The translations under genes were made by a program, and so were the position numbers. Of a DNA stretch of 64,000 nt, positions 18,765 through 27,445 are shown piece by piece. Position 1 is the stretch's first letter. Each line of letters opens with the position of its first letter. The notes beneath the pieces are model-generated. The model was not told the DNA's origin and did not search any database. It saw only the letters and a list, made by a program, of their open reading frames with translations. Origin of the DNA: Guyparkeria hydrothermalis (GTDB lineage Bacteria; Pseudomonadota; Gammaproteobacteria; Halothiobacillales; Halothiobacillaceae); NCBI RefSeq assembly GCF_023555375.1, contig NZ_JAJSEE010000003.1:1-64000 (forward strand), given 5' to 3'.

Positions 18765-19496
18765 TCAGTCGAAGTTGTAGACCAGGTTCACCGAGGTGTA
18801 GGTGTCCGTCTTCTCGGTGCCCGCCGGCACGTCGGTGTTGTGCTGGACGGTGTAGGAGAGCTTCATCGCCAGCGTCTCGGTGAGCGAGGTGGACAGGCCG
18901 GTGACCGATTCGATCTCGGTGTTGTCCTGGCCGGCGAGCACGGTGACGTCCTGGTTGAACTTGGCATAGTCGGAAATGCGGTACTCGAAGCCGCTCGACA
19001 GGCGCGCGATGGCATTGGTGTCGCGCTCACCGTCCTCGGTCTCGGCGATGCGCAGACCCGGACCGATCTCGGCGTCCCAGGAACCCCGGTCCGAGATCCA
19101 CAGCTTGCGGCCATAACCGGCGGCGACACTGGATTGGTACTTGTAGCCGGAGAACTCGTCGTGGGTGCCGCGCAGTACGCCGAACAGGTAGTCGCGTTCG
19201 CTCAGCGCGTAGTTGCTCTCGAACTCGCCCAGCGTCCGGTTGGCCGTGTCCTCGCCGTCCTCGCTGGACTGCAGGGTCTCGAGGCGCAGGCGGTGCGTCC
19301 ACGGGCCGGTCACGTAGCCCAGCTTGAACTTGCCGTTGATGGTGGAGGACTCGGTGTTGCCGGTGGTCATCGATGCGCCGAGTTCGGCCGAGCCGGTCCA
19401 GCCGTTGTCGGTCTCGCCGTCGGCGGCCATGGCCGCCGGCATTGCGAGCGGGGCGCAGGCCAGCGGCGCGGCCAACAGCAGGTGACGGGTCTTCAT
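18765..19496 (-). CDS. DUF481 outer-membrane beta-barrel protein (YdiY-like)
   Basis: A 243-residue exported protein with a signal peptide cleaved near AMAA-DG (residues 24-25). Alternating strands such as GWTGSAELGASMTTGNTES and SWDAEIGPGLRIAETEDGERD end in NLVYNFD with a terminal aromatic-polar pattern, as in outer-membrane barrels of the DUF481 family. Function is unknown. It converges on ridA. Confidence 0.83.
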   Translation of the reverse strand: MKTRHLLLAAPLACAPLAMPAAMAADGETDNGWTGSAELGASMTTGNTESSTINGKFKLGYVTGPWTHRLRLETLQSSEDGEDTANRTLGEFESNYALSERDYLFGVLRGTHDEFSGYKYQSSVAAGYGRKLWISDRGSWDAEIGPGLRIAETEDGERDTNAIARLSSGFEYRISDYAKFNQDVTVLAGQDNTEIESVTGLSTSLTETLAMKLSYTVQHNTDVPAGTEKTDTYTSVNLVYNFD

Positions 19497-19559
19497 GGGG
19501 AAACTCCTGATGGATTGGAACGGATGCGATCAGGTCGTCAACGTCGTGCTTCAGACACG

Positions 19560-19580
19560 AAAATGCCCCGACTCGGGGCA
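19560..19580 (-). terminator. Possible terminator downstream of bolA
   Basis: An 8-bp perfect inverted repeat TGCCCCGA/TCGGGGCA is followed on the minus strand by TTTT. It lies 140 bases after the bolA stop and upstream of the DUF481 gene, so it could separate the two transcripts. Confidence 0.45.
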
Positions 19581-19719
19581 TGGGCGTGACGACATTTGGC
19601 GGGGAGCCTAGTCGGTCGATCCATCGTTGTAAACGTATCCGACCCGTTTAATAGGGTTCTCGTCGGGATACGCTCGAGCCCGCAACGGGCGTCCATTCCA
19701 CGCCGTGGCGTTGCCCGGG

Positions 19720-20028
19720 TCAGTGGCCTCCGCCCTGGCAGGCCGGCGAGGCGGGGGCATCCTGGCGGGCAGCCCATTCGGCTGGGCTGTAGGTATGCAG
19801 CGCGAGGGCGTGCAGGCCCTGCTCGAAGGCGGGCTTGAGCGGGTCCTGCGCCAGCCGGTGGCGACGGATCAGCGGCAGGCCGTCGAAGCGATCACTGACC
19901 ACTACCACCCGGAAGTGGCTTTCGATGCGGTCGCCGGCGTGCTGCGCCGACTCGTCGGTGATCTCGAGATGGCTCGGGGCAAGCTCCGCTCGGAGGGTGT
20001 CCTCGATCCATTGCGCGCGTGTGGTCAT
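19720..20028 (-). CDS. bolA: BolA family protein
   Basis: A 102-residue BolA/IbaG-type protein, partner of monothiol glutaredoxins in iron-sulfur metabolism and a stress morphogene. The helix-strand pattern SHFRVVVVSDRFDGLPLIRRHRLA and the terminal HALALHTYSPAEWAAR are typical BolA signatures, including the conserved late His. It sits 35 bases downstream of a GGDEF-EAL gene on the same strand. Confidence 0.88.
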   Translation of the reverse strand: MTTRAQWIEDTLRAELAPSHLEITDESAQHAGDRIESHFRVVVVSDRFDGLPLIRRHRLAQDPLKPAFEQGLHALALHTYSPAEWAARQDAPASPACQGGGH

Positions 20029-20063
20029 CGAAAGTCAGGTCCCGTGGCAGATGAGTGGTCGGA

Positions 20064-22082
20064 TTACAGCAGCCGTACGCCCAGCAGCGGGCGGATGGCA
20101 TCGGCCGGGGTCGGTCGGCCGATCAGGTAGCCCTGGAAGGAGTGGCAGCCCAGCGAGTCCAGCAGATCGCGCTGCTCGGTGGTCTCCACCCCCTCGGCGA
20201 TGATCTCCAGCGACAGGGCATTGCCCATCGCGATGATTGCCCGGACGATCTCCAGGTCGTTGCGGTCGCCGAGGATGTCGCGCACGAAGCCCTGGTCGAT
20301 CTTCAGCCGGTCGAACGAGAATCGCTTGAGATAGCTTAGCGACGAGTAGCCGGTGCCGAAATCGTCCAGTGCCAGGTGGACCCCGAGCTCGCGCACGGCA
20401 TCCAGCATGGTGGCCGCCTGTTCTGGATCATGGACCAGCGCGGTCTCGGTGAGTTCCAGTTCCAGTCGCTCGGGGGGCAGGCCGGAGATATCCAGGGCGC
20501 GTGCGACCCGGTCGGCAAAACAGGGGGCGTGCAGCTGAACGCTGGAGACGTTGACCGAGACGGTGATCGCCTCGCCGGTCTCTCGGCCCCACTCGGCGGC
20601 CTGGCAGGCCGCCTCGGTCATCACCCAGCCGCCGACTTCGACGATCAGCCCGGACTGTTCGAGGAAGGGGATGAAGTCCTGCGGGCCGCATTGCAGCTCC
20701 GGGTCGGGGGCATCCCAGCGCAGCAGGGCCTCGACGCCGGTCACGGCCAGGCCCAGCGCGTCCTGCTGGATCTGGTAGACCAGGTGAAAACGCTCGTGCT
20801 CCAGGCTGTCGCGCAGGGCGCCCAGCATCTCCGAGCGCCAGATCTGCCGTTCGGAGAGTTGCGGGCTGAATACCGCCACCGGTTCGCGCTCGTTCTTCTT
20901 CGCCTCGAACAGTGCCGCGTCGGCTTGAGTGAGCAGCTGGGCGACGTGGCGACTGTGCGTGGGCCAGAAGGCGATGCCGGTGCTGGCGGTCATGATCAGA
21001 TTGGTGCTCTCGAGCTCGAATGAGCGGCGCATCAGCTCGCGCAGGGCCTCACCCAGTACCTCGGGGCCGTCCTCCGGCTCAACGTCGCCGGCGAGGATGG
21101 CGAACTCGTCGCCGGACAGGCGGGCCACCAGCCAGTCTTCACGCGCGCCCAGTTCCCGCAGCCGGTCGGCCACCTGGCGGATCACGCGGTCGCCCTCCTC
21201 GTGGCCATGGCAGTCGTTGATGGTGCGGAACCGGTCGAGGTCCAGCACCGCCACTGCTGCGTGGCGGTTCTCCCGACCCAGCTCGTCCAGCCGCCGCTGC
21301 GCCTCGATCTGGAAGAAGCGACGGTTGTAGAGGTGGGTGAGTTCGTCGTGGATGGCCAGGTCTTCGTACTCGGCCTGCGCGCGCAGCTGGGCGGTGATGT
21401 TGCGCGCGATCACGATGATCGCGTGGCGCTTGCCGTCGGCGTCGAAGACCGGTTGCTTGATGGTCTCGAACACCTCTTCGTCGCCCTCCGGCGAGGTCAC
21501 CACCTCGGTCTCGCGGTGGATCTCGCCCGCCGCCCAGGCACGCTGGTCCGATTGCTGACAATGGTAGAAGGTGTCGCGGAAGCACGGTTCGGTCAGTTCC
21601 GCGAGTGCGTCGTCGTCACGGCCCCACCAGGGCAGGCCCTCGAGGCGGAACAGGTCGAGGGTGGCCTGGTTGGCCAGGAGCCAGCGCCCCTTGCCATCCT
21701 TGACCATGATCACGTCGGGGCTGGCGTCGATCATCAGCCGAACCAGGCGCTCGGTCTCGGCCAGCGCCGACTCGGCGCGCTTCACGCTGGTCACGTCCTG
21801 GAGCAGGTGCAGCTCGCGCGGGGTGGCCTTGGGATCGGGATGCGAGCCGAGATGCAGGTGGCGATACACCCGGTGCTCGTCGCTGTCGCTGGGCGGGTGA
21901 CTGATCAGCCGCGGGCCGGCGTCGCCCTCGCGGTCGTCGAGCATGCCCTCGAGCTTGCTGCTCGCCGGCATGGAGCGCGCCGCCCGATTGATCAGGTGCA
22001 GCCGGCCATCGGCGTCGCGTCCGACCAGCGGATCGGGCAAGGCCTCGAGCCAATGCGAGATATCGTGTCGGCGATCCATCAT
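20064..22082 (-). CDS. PAS-PAS-GGDEF-EAL cyclic-di-GMP signalling protein
   Basis: A 672-residue soluble protein with no membrane segment. Two PAS-like modules (about residues 10-60 and 115-230; the second begins MIDASPDVIMVKDGKGRWLLAN) precede a GGDEF domain (ARLSGDEFAIL, an accepted SGDEF variant, without an RxxD inhibitory site) and an EAL domain with EALLRW and DDFGTGYSSLSYLKRFSFDRLKID. Both catalytic domains look competent. The ATG pair at 22082/22079 is chosen. Upstream of it, only 5 bases separate the start from repeat element C, and the only ribosome-site match is a weak GAGAG. Confidence 0.9.
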   Translation of the reverse strand: MMDRRHDISHWLEALPDPLVGRDADGRLHLINRAARSMPASSKLEGMLDDREGDAGPRLISHPPSDSDEHRVYRHLHLGSHPDPKATPRELHLLQDVTSVKRAESALAETERLVRLMIDASPDVIMVKDGKGRWLLANQATLDLFRLEGLPWWGRDDDALAELTEPCFRDTFYHCQQSDQRAWAAGEIHRETEVVTSPEGDEEVFETIKQPVFDADGKRHAIIVIARNITAQLRAQAEYEDLAIHDELTHLYNRRFFQIEAQRRLDELGRENRHAAVAVLDLDRFRTINDCHGHEEGDRVIRQVADRLRELGAREDWLVARLSGDEFAILAGDVEPEDGPEVLGEALRELMRRSFELESTNLIMTASTGIAFWPTHSRHVAQLLTQADAALFEAKKNEREPVAVFSPQLSERQIWRSEMLGALRDSLEHERFHLVYQIQQDALGLAVTGVEALLRWDAPDPELQCGPQDFIPFLEQSGLIVEVGGWVMTEAACQAAEWGRETGEAITVSVNVSSVQLHAPCFADRVARALDISGLPPERLELELTETALVHDPEQAATMLDAVRELGVHLALDDFGTGYSSLSYLKRFSFDRLKIDQGFVRDILGDRNDLEIVRAIIAMGNALSLEIIAEGVETTEQRDLLDSLGCHSFQGYLIGRPTPADAIRPLLGVRLL

Positions 22083-22087
22083 CTCTC

Positions 22088-22182
22088 GGGGAAACCCTGC
22101 ACGCATGCCATGCCACCCTGGCTTGGCGAGCCGTTCGTGATCAAGGCGCGCCGAGCGGTAAGGCATTCGTGCACATTTTCCC
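22088..22182 (-). repeat. Terminal-inverted-repeat intergenic element, copy C (95 bp)
   Basis: Ends GGGGAAACCCTGCACGCATGCC (written in part) and GGCATTCGTGCACATTTTCCC are imperfect inverted copies. The short core (GGCTTGGCGAGCCGTTCGTG, ATCAAGG) matches copy A in the same orientation. It is the shortest copy and looks internally deleted. It fills 95 of the 109 bases between the PfkB-Rieske stop and the GGDEF-EAL start. Confidence 0.72.
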
Positions 22183-22191
22183 TAGCCACGG

Positions 22192-23475
22192 TCATCGTTG
22201 GACGCTCCCCTCGCGATGGGTCGCCGGGGGCGCGTTGCCATGAGGCGCCCGATCGGCCAGGTAGATCCGGTTGTCGACCCGTTCCAGGGCGACCGCTTCG
22301 AGCCGCTGTCCCTCGCAGGGGCCGGCGGTGCACAGCCCGTCGTCGAGCTGGAAAAAGGCCTGGTGCACGTTGCAGCGCAGTTGCCGTTCGCCCTGGCGCG
22401 TCTCGAGAAAATCGTGCCGCTCCCGCGACAGTGGCGAGCCGTTGTGCGGACAGACGTTGCGCCAGGCACAGACCCGCTCGCCGTGGCGCACCACGATCAG
22501 CGGCGCCGGCCCGCCCGACGCGCGGCCCTGCGGCCACACGCCGATGGCGTCGATCGGCTCGAGGTCCTCCAGCCGGCACAGGAGGTCCGGATCGTCGGCC
22601 GGATCGTTCGGACCCAGCCCTGCCAGCCCGGCCTGCATGAGCTTGCGTTCGGCCAGTCGCACGGCGAATTCCAGCGATTCCAGTGAACCCATCCCGCGCG
22701 CGCGGGCGTGGATGAACCCGGCGATCAGGGTGTCGCCGGCGGCGATGCTGTCAATGACCGTATCGACCGGTCGGGCCGGAACATGAGCGGGCTCGGTCTC
22801 GTCGGGACGCGACAGCCAGGCCCCGCCGCTGCCCCAACCGAGCACCAGAATGGCCTGCGGCGCCCAGCCACGGGCCTCGCGCAGGAAGGCCGCCGGCTCC
22901 TCGAAGCCGCGGCCGTGGGCGAAGGCCCTGGAGAAGAAGATGACGTCGGGAAAGGACCAGAGCTGGTCGAGGTCCGGCCGGTCCTTCTCCACCTCCAGCG
23001 AGATGGGCTGGTCGGTGACCCGCGCGCGCGACAGGGCCAGCATGGCGGCCGTCTCGTCGCAGGCGCGTGCCTCGAAATGCAGCCAGTCGTACTCGCTCGG
23101 GTCGAGGGCCATGAACGCGCCCAGGTCGAATTCCGGCAGGTCGCGCCAGTGGACGATGGTGCGGCTGCCGGTGGCGCGGTTGACCGTGATGTAGGAGGTG
23201 GGCGCGTGGCCCTCCACCCGCCGTGCGTGGCGGGTCTCGATGCCGTAGCGATCCATCAGGTCGGCGATGCGTCGCCCGTCGGCGTCTTCCGCCAGCACGC
23301 CGGCGAACTCGACCGGGTGACCGAACTGGCGCAGCACCCGCAGGCTGTTGGCGACATTGCCGCCGAGCTCCACGCGCTGGGCAACGGCGCGCTGCTCGCT
23401 GTCCTCGGCCGGGTAGTGATCGAGCTCGTTGATGATGTCCAGCGTGGCTATCCCCACGCCCAGCACGTTCGCCAT
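22192..23475 (-). CDS. PfkB-family sugar kinase fused to a Rieske [2Fe-2S] domain
   Basis: A 427-residue protein with two different parts. Residues 1-295 form a PfkB/ribokinase fold closest in look to ketohexokinase-like members: the N-terminal GGN at 38-40 and the anion-hole/catalytic motif DSIAAGDT with catalytic D248 (Ala replaces the usual first Gly). Residues about 300-410 form a Rieske domain with C342-P-H344 and C368-NV-H371, the four cluster ligands, followed by the GP loop in LCTAGPCEG. There is no stop or frameshift between them. The substrate is unknown. It lies between a phosphodiesterase gene and element C. Confidence 0.85.
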   Translation of the reverse strand: MANVLGVGIATLDIINELDHYPAEDSEQRAVAQRVELGGNVANSLRVLRQFGHPVEFAGVLAEDADGRRIADLMDRYGIETRHARRVEGHAPTSYITVNRATGSRTIVHWRDLPEFDLGAFMALDPSEYDWLHFEARACDETAAMLALSRARVTDQPISLEVEKDRPDLDQLWSFPDVIFFSRAFAHGRGFEEPAAFLREARGWAPQAILVLGWGSGGAWLSRPDETEPAHVPARPVDTVIDSIAAGDTLIAGFIHARARGMGSLESLEFAVRLAERKLMQAGLAGLGPNDPADDPDLLCRLEDLEPIDAIGVWPQGRASGGPAPLIVVRHGERVCAWRNVCPHNGSPLSRERHDFLETRQGERQLRCNVHQAFFQLDDGLCTAGPCEGQRLEAVALERVDNRIYLADRAPHGNAPPATHREGSVQR

Positions 23476-23513
23476 GAATCCTTGAGTCCCTCAGTGACGA
23501 TTCCCGGAAGAGT

Positions 23514-24059
23514 CTACGTGTCCCGGCCGCGCTTGGGGAGGGTTACCGCCTCCACCTGCCACTCGTCGACGGTGGCCGTCAGGCGCAGGAAGCCGATCCC
23601 GCCGAAGGCGCGCTGCCGGCCGGCGGCGCCCGGGTTGAGCACCCAGGGTGTCTCGTCGGTGTCGATCACGCGCCGGTGGGTGTGGCCATAGACGATCGCG
23701 CGCGCCTCCGGGTGACGGCGTCGCAGCCGCTCGTGGCGGGTGCGGGCGGGATTGACGCGATGGCCGTGCTCGACCACCAGCCGCCCGCCCGGCAGGTCGA
23801 GGTAGGCCTGCTCGGGCAGGGTGTCGAGCAGTGCCTCGGTGCCTTCCGGCCACTGGCCCGGGGTGTCGTTGTTGCCGCGCACGACCACCAGGTGGCCGCT
23901 TTTCGGGGCCAGCTGGCGCAGTTCACCGGGATCGAGCAGGTCGCCGGCATGGACGATCACGTCCACCTCGGCCAGCCACGGCAGCAGGACGCGTTCCAGC
24001 GTGCCGTGCGTGTCGCTGATCAGGGCGAGCGTGACTCGCTCTTGGTCACCGAGATCCAT
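23514..24059 (-). CDS. YfcE/MJ0936-type metallophosphodiesterase
   Basis: A 181-residue calcineurin-like phosphodiesterase. Motifs: LALISDTHG at the start, VIVHAGDLLD, VVVRGNNDTP, VEHGH and YGHTHR, then VLNPGAAG. This is the complete small YfcE-type active site; activity on phosphodiesters is known for relatives, the natural substrate is not. The ATG at 24059 starts 6 residues before the first strand and overlaps the upstream permease gene by 14 bases, indicating coupling. Confidence 0.85.
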   Translation of the reverse strand: MDLGDQERVTLALISDTHGTLERVLLPWLAEVDVIVHAGDLLDPGELRQLAPKSGHLVVVRGNNDTPGQWPEGTEALLDTLPEQAYLDLPGGRLVVEHGHRVNPARTRHERLRRRHPEARAIVYGHTHRRVIDTDETPWVLNPGAAGRQRAFGGIGFLRLTATVDEWQVEAVTLPKRGRDT

Positions 24060-25296
24060 CCCGCTCTGATGCACAACCACAGGCTTCCTCCCCTGACGCT
24101 TGGCCCGATCCCTGGCTCGGTGCGCTCCGGGCCCGCCGCCGGCGCCAGTAGGCATGAATGGTGACGGCGGTCAGTACCGCCAGCGACGCGATGCCGATCG
24201 CGTTCGCTTCCATGGCGTGGCCGGCGGCCGCCCCGCTCGGCAGGCTCCAGTCGAACGCCCGCCACAGCAGGTCCAGCGCAATCCCGGCGACCAGCGCGCA
24301 GGCGATCACGGTCACCAGGTACAGCGTGATCAGGCGGTTGCCGAAGTGCTTTCTCAGGATGCCGAGCGTGCCGATGTTGGTGGCCGGCCCGGCAAGCAGG
24401 AACACCAGGGCCGCGCCCGGCGACATGCCCGCGACCAGGAGCCCGGCGGCGATCGGCGTCGAGGCGGTCGCGCAGACGTACATCGGGATGCCGATCACCG
24501 CCATCAGGAGGTAGCTGCCCACCAGGCCCCAGGCGTTGTCGAAAAAGCCGTCCGGGATCAGCACCACCGCCGTGGCGGCCACGGCCAGGCCGAAGACCAT
24601 CCACGGCACGATGTCGATCAGCACCTGGCCGAAGGCGTAGGCAAAGCCGCCGGACAGGCGGTCGCGGGCACTCGGCTGGTCCGTTCTCGAGGTCGCCTCG
24701 CCATTGCCGCAGCAGGATGCACCGGATGCCGCCTCGTCGCTGTCGCAGTGGCCGGTGATCGATGGGGTCGAGTCGCAGCAGCTGGCCGCTGTCGGGTTCG
24801 TCTCCCCGCCACAGCAGCCGCTGTCCCGTTCCTCGCTACAGCAGCCATCGACGGCCGCCGAGGGGCTTGTCGTGGCCGCGTGGTCCGGCGCGGGCCCGGC
24901 CAGTCGACCGCTGACCACGCCGGTGACGATCGCGCCGAGGATCGCCGCGATCGGGCGGGCAATGGCATAGACCGGTCCCAGCATGCCGTAGCTGACACTG
25001 ATCGAATCCGGCCCGGTCTCCGGCGTGGCGACCAGGAAGGCCATCGACGGCCCGCGTCCGGCCCCGGCATCCTTGAGGCCCAGCACCGCCGGCACCACCC
25101 CGCAGGAACACAGCGGCAGCGGTGCGCCGATGAATGCCGCGCGAGTGATCGCGCCGGTCGACTCGCCCGACAGGTACTTGGCGATCGCCAGCTGGTCGGA
25201 GAACGCCTTGATCAGCGCGGCGATCACCAACCCCAGCAGCAGCCAGGGGGCGGCCTCCAGCGTCAGGAACCACAGCTCGTTGAACCATTGCGTCAT
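24046..25296 (-). CDS. SO_0444/DUF318-type heavy-metal permease with Cys-rich loop
   Basis: A 416-residue inner-membrane permease. About four transmembrane segments on each side flank a cytosolic loop (roughly residues 148-215) carrying many CC pairs (GCCSEE, GCCGGE, SCCDS, SCCGNG) suited to binding Cu or Zn. The conserved PLCSCGVVP motif has C63 and C65, and ATPETGPDS and AGPATNIGTL are family motifs of SO_0444-type Cu/Zn efflux proteins. A second CGC is near the C-terminus. AGGAGG fixes the ATG at 25296. The substrate metal is inferred from family only. Confidence 0.83.
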   Translation of the reverse strand: MTQWFNELWFLTLEAAPWLLLGLVIAALIKAFSDQLAIAKYLSGESTGAITRAAFIGAPLPLCSCGVVPAVLGLKDAGAGRGPSMAFLVATPETGPDSISVSYGMLGPVYAIARPIAAILGAIVTGVVSGRLAGPAPDHAATTSPSAAVDGCCSEERDSGCCGGETNPTAASCCDSTPSITGHCDSDEAASGASCCGNGEATSRTDQPSARDRLSGGFAYAFGQVLIDIVPWMVFGLAVAATAVVLIPDGFFDNAWGLVGSYLLMAVIGIPMYVCATASTPIAAGLLVAGMSPGAALVFLLAGPATNIGTLGILRKHFGNRLITLYLVTVIACALVAGIALDLLWRAFDWSLPSGAAAGHAMEANAIGIASLAVLTAVTIHAYWRRRRARSAPSQGSGQASGEEACGCASERDGSR

Positions 25297-25456
25297 CGCG
25301 GACCTCCTCGTGGGCCTTCCGGGTCGCGTCAATTCCCCGGCAGGTAGTCCCCAAGTGTCGCACAGATGAAACGGGGCCAGTCGTCCGGGTTCGGGTGTCG
25401 AGGTTATTCGTCCGGGGTCGTGTCCGACGCGGCTTGGCCACGCTGTTTGGCGGGGC

Positions 25457-25482
25457 TATTTGCCTGGGTTATTTGCCTGGGT
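25457..25482 (-). repeat. Two tandem copies of a 13-bp unit at the LytTR stop codon
   Basis: TATTTGCCTGGGT occurs twice head to tail at 25457-25469 and 25470-25482, and a third partial TATT follows. The last base is shared with the LytTR stop codon. Probably replication slippage; it lies just beyond the coding region. Confidence 0.7.
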
Positions 25483-26198
25483 TATTCGTCGAGCGCGTCG
25501 CGTACCGCGCGCCAGGCGCGGCGGCTGATCATCAAGGGCTCGTCGAGGTGATGGACGTGGCAGTGGTGCTGGCCGTCGTGGTGGCTGACCGAGTGGATTT
25601 GCGAGGTGTTGACCAGGCTGTTGCGGTGCAGGCGCAGCAACTGCCCGTCGAAGCGTTCCTCGAGATCGTTGAGGCTCGGTTCGATCCAGGCCTCGCGGCG
25701 CCGACCATCGGCCGGGTCGAGCAGGTAGAGGTGGGTGGCCTTGTCCTCGGCGACCGCTGCGACCACGTGTTCCGGGCCCAGGCGCAGTTCCTCGCGGCCC
25801 AGACGCACGGTCAGGGTCGGTCGGCGGGACTGGTGGCAGCGATTGGGGCGGGCGGCGCGCTCGATCGCCGCGCGCAGGGCCTCGGGCTCGATGGGTTTGA
25901 GCAGGTACCCGGCCGGTGCGGTCTCGCTGGCGGGCAGGGCGCGGTCGGCGTGCGCGGTGGTGAAGACGATCGCCGGCGGCACGTCGGCCTCGCGCAGCCG
26001 ATGGGCCAGCCGGATGCCGTCCTCGCCGGGCATCTCGATGTCGAGGAACACGAGATCCGGCACCGTGCGCATCGCCGCGCAGGCCTCGTCGGCGTTGCCG
26101 GCCTCGGCGACCACCTCGATGCCGCCCAGTCGTCCCAACAGACGGCGCAGCCGGTCGCGGGCCAGCGGTTCGTCGTCGACGATCAGGGCGCGGATCAT
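25482..26198 (-). CDS. LytTR-type response regulator (AlgR-like)
   Basis: A 238-residue regulator. The receiver domain has the acidic pair DD at 8-9, the phospho-acceptor D53 in FLDIEMPGEDG, and a Lys in YLLKPIE. The C-terminal LytTR DNA-binding domain (about 135-235) has RLHRNSLVNTSQIHSV. It overlaps the sensor kinase stop by 4 bases, so the two form a two-component system. Targets are unknown. Confidence 0.9.
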   Translation of the reverse strand: MIRALIVDDEPLARDRLRRLLGRLGGIEVVAEAGNADEACAAMRTVPDLVFLDIEMPGEDGIRLAHRLREADVPPAIVFTTAHADRALPASETAPAGYLLKPIEPEALRAAIERAARPNRCHQSRRPTLTVRLGREELRLGPEHVVAAVAEDKATHLYLLDPADGRRREAWIEPSLNDLEERFDGQLLRLHRNSLVNTSQIHSVSHHDGQHHCHVHHLDEPLMISRRAWRAVRDALDE

Positions 26199-27268
26199 GG
26201 CGCGGCCTTCCCGTCGGTGCGCGGCAGGACCAGCTTGACCCGGAAACGCCCGTCGACCGGGCCGGCGCGCAGCGAGGCCGCCTCGCCGAACATCAGCGCC
26301 AGCCGGTCGCGGATATTGGCGAGCGCCATGCCGTTGCCGTGGTGATCGTCACCGGGAACCAGGTCGTTCTCGATCACCAGACTGATCGACTGCCGCCCCA
26401 CCTGACACTCGACCCGGATCGGGCCGGGATCGGCCTGGCGCTCGACGCTGTGTCGCACGGCGTTCTCCACCAGCGGCTGGAGCGTGAGGATCGGCAGGCT
26501 GATCGCGGGCAGCGGCTCGGGCAGCTGCCAGTCGACGTGCAGGCGCTCGACCAGCCGCCAGTGCTCGATGTCGAGGTAGCGGCGCGCGAGCTCCACTTCC
26601 TCGGCGAGCGTGCTGGTCGAGTCGCTGGCCAGCGCGGCGCGGAACACGCGCGAGAGGTCCAGCACCGCCTGCTCGGCCGCCTCGGGCCGGTCATGGACCA
26701 GCTCGGCGACCGTGTTGAGGCTGTTGAACAGAAAGTGCGGCCGGATGCGCGCGTGCAGCGCCGACAGGCGCGCCTCGGCCGCGGCGTTGATCTGGCGGGC
26801 ATTGCCCAGGTGCAGCGAGAACACCCAGATGCCGATCAGCCCCACCAGCAGGGCGATGGCGAGGTTGTGCAGCAGGAATTCCCCGGCGGTCTCCTGCGGC
26901 TGCCAGCCGATCGACTGCAGCGCACCGAAGGCGACCGCGCTGGTCACGGCGGTGACGGTGAGCAACAGCACCACGATGATGGTCAGCAGGGTCGGCAATG
27001 GCAGCCGGTCGAGCCAGCGTCGCGCGGCGCAGAGCAGCGCCACGGTCACCAGCGCGATCCAGGTCACCAGCCAGAGCGTCGTGCCGAAGCGCGCCCAGCG
27101 TTCCGGTCCCACGCCGGGCACCAGGGTCAGCAGCAACGAGAGTGCCGCCCCCATCGCCAGGGTGATCAGGATCACCCGCGCGGTGCAGAAGGCCGGCAGG
27201 GCGGCGGGCAGCAGCGCGCGGTCGCGGGCGGCATCCCTGGCTGGCGGGTTGGTCGGATGAACGGGCAA
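26195..27268 (-). CDS. LytS/AlgZ-type sensor histidine kinase
   Basis: A 357-residue membrane kinase with about four hydrophobic segments (residues 30-155), then the His_kinase motif IRPHFLFNSLNTV with H178 and the ATPase part LQPLVENAVRH and NGMALANIRDRL. This short AlgZ-like layout lacks a periplasmic sensor domain. The start is a TTG at 27268, supported by AAAGGAG 7 bases upstream; no ATG is available before the first membrane segment. It is transcribed with the LytTR regulator and divergent from argH. Confidence 0.88.
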   Translation of the reverse strand: MPVHPTNPPARDAARDRALLPAALPAFCTARVILITLAMGAALSLLLTLVPGVGPERWARFGTTLWLVTWIALVTVALLCAARRWLDRLPLPTLLTIIVVLLLTVTAVTSAVAFGALQSIGWQPQETAGEFLLHNLAIALLVGLIGIWVFSLHLGNARQINAAAEARLSALHARIRPHFLFNSLNTVAELVHDRPEAAEQAVLDLSRVFRAALASDSTSTLAEEVELARRYLDIEHWRLVERLHVDWQLPEPLPAISLPILTLQPLVENAVRHSVERQADPGPIRVECQVGRQSISLVIENDLVPGDDHHGNGMALANIRDRLALMFGEAASLRAGPVDGRFRVKLVLPRTDGKAAP

Positions 27269-27367
27269 GCGGCGACTCCTTTCGCGTCGATGACCTGACG
27301 GGGTCTATCTTGCCTCAAGGTCTCACGTGAATCGATTCGGGCCTCAGGGTGCCGGCGCTGGCTGCGA

Positions 27368-27373
27368 TATACT
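27368..27373 (+). promoter_or_regulatory. -10 box upstream of argH
   Basis: TATACT lies 72 bases before the argH ATG in the divergent gap with the histidine kinase gene. No convincing -35 is seen at 17 bases. Confidence 0.35.
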
Positions 27374-27445
27374 CGCGCCACGTTCAAATTCCGACGGCGG
27401 CCGGCACGGCCGACCCGATGCGAACCCGATTTGCCGAGGATCACC

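Noticed and set aside
25457-25482. Tandem 13-bp repeat as the start of a CRISPR or minisatellite
   Set aside because: Only two full units with no spacers.
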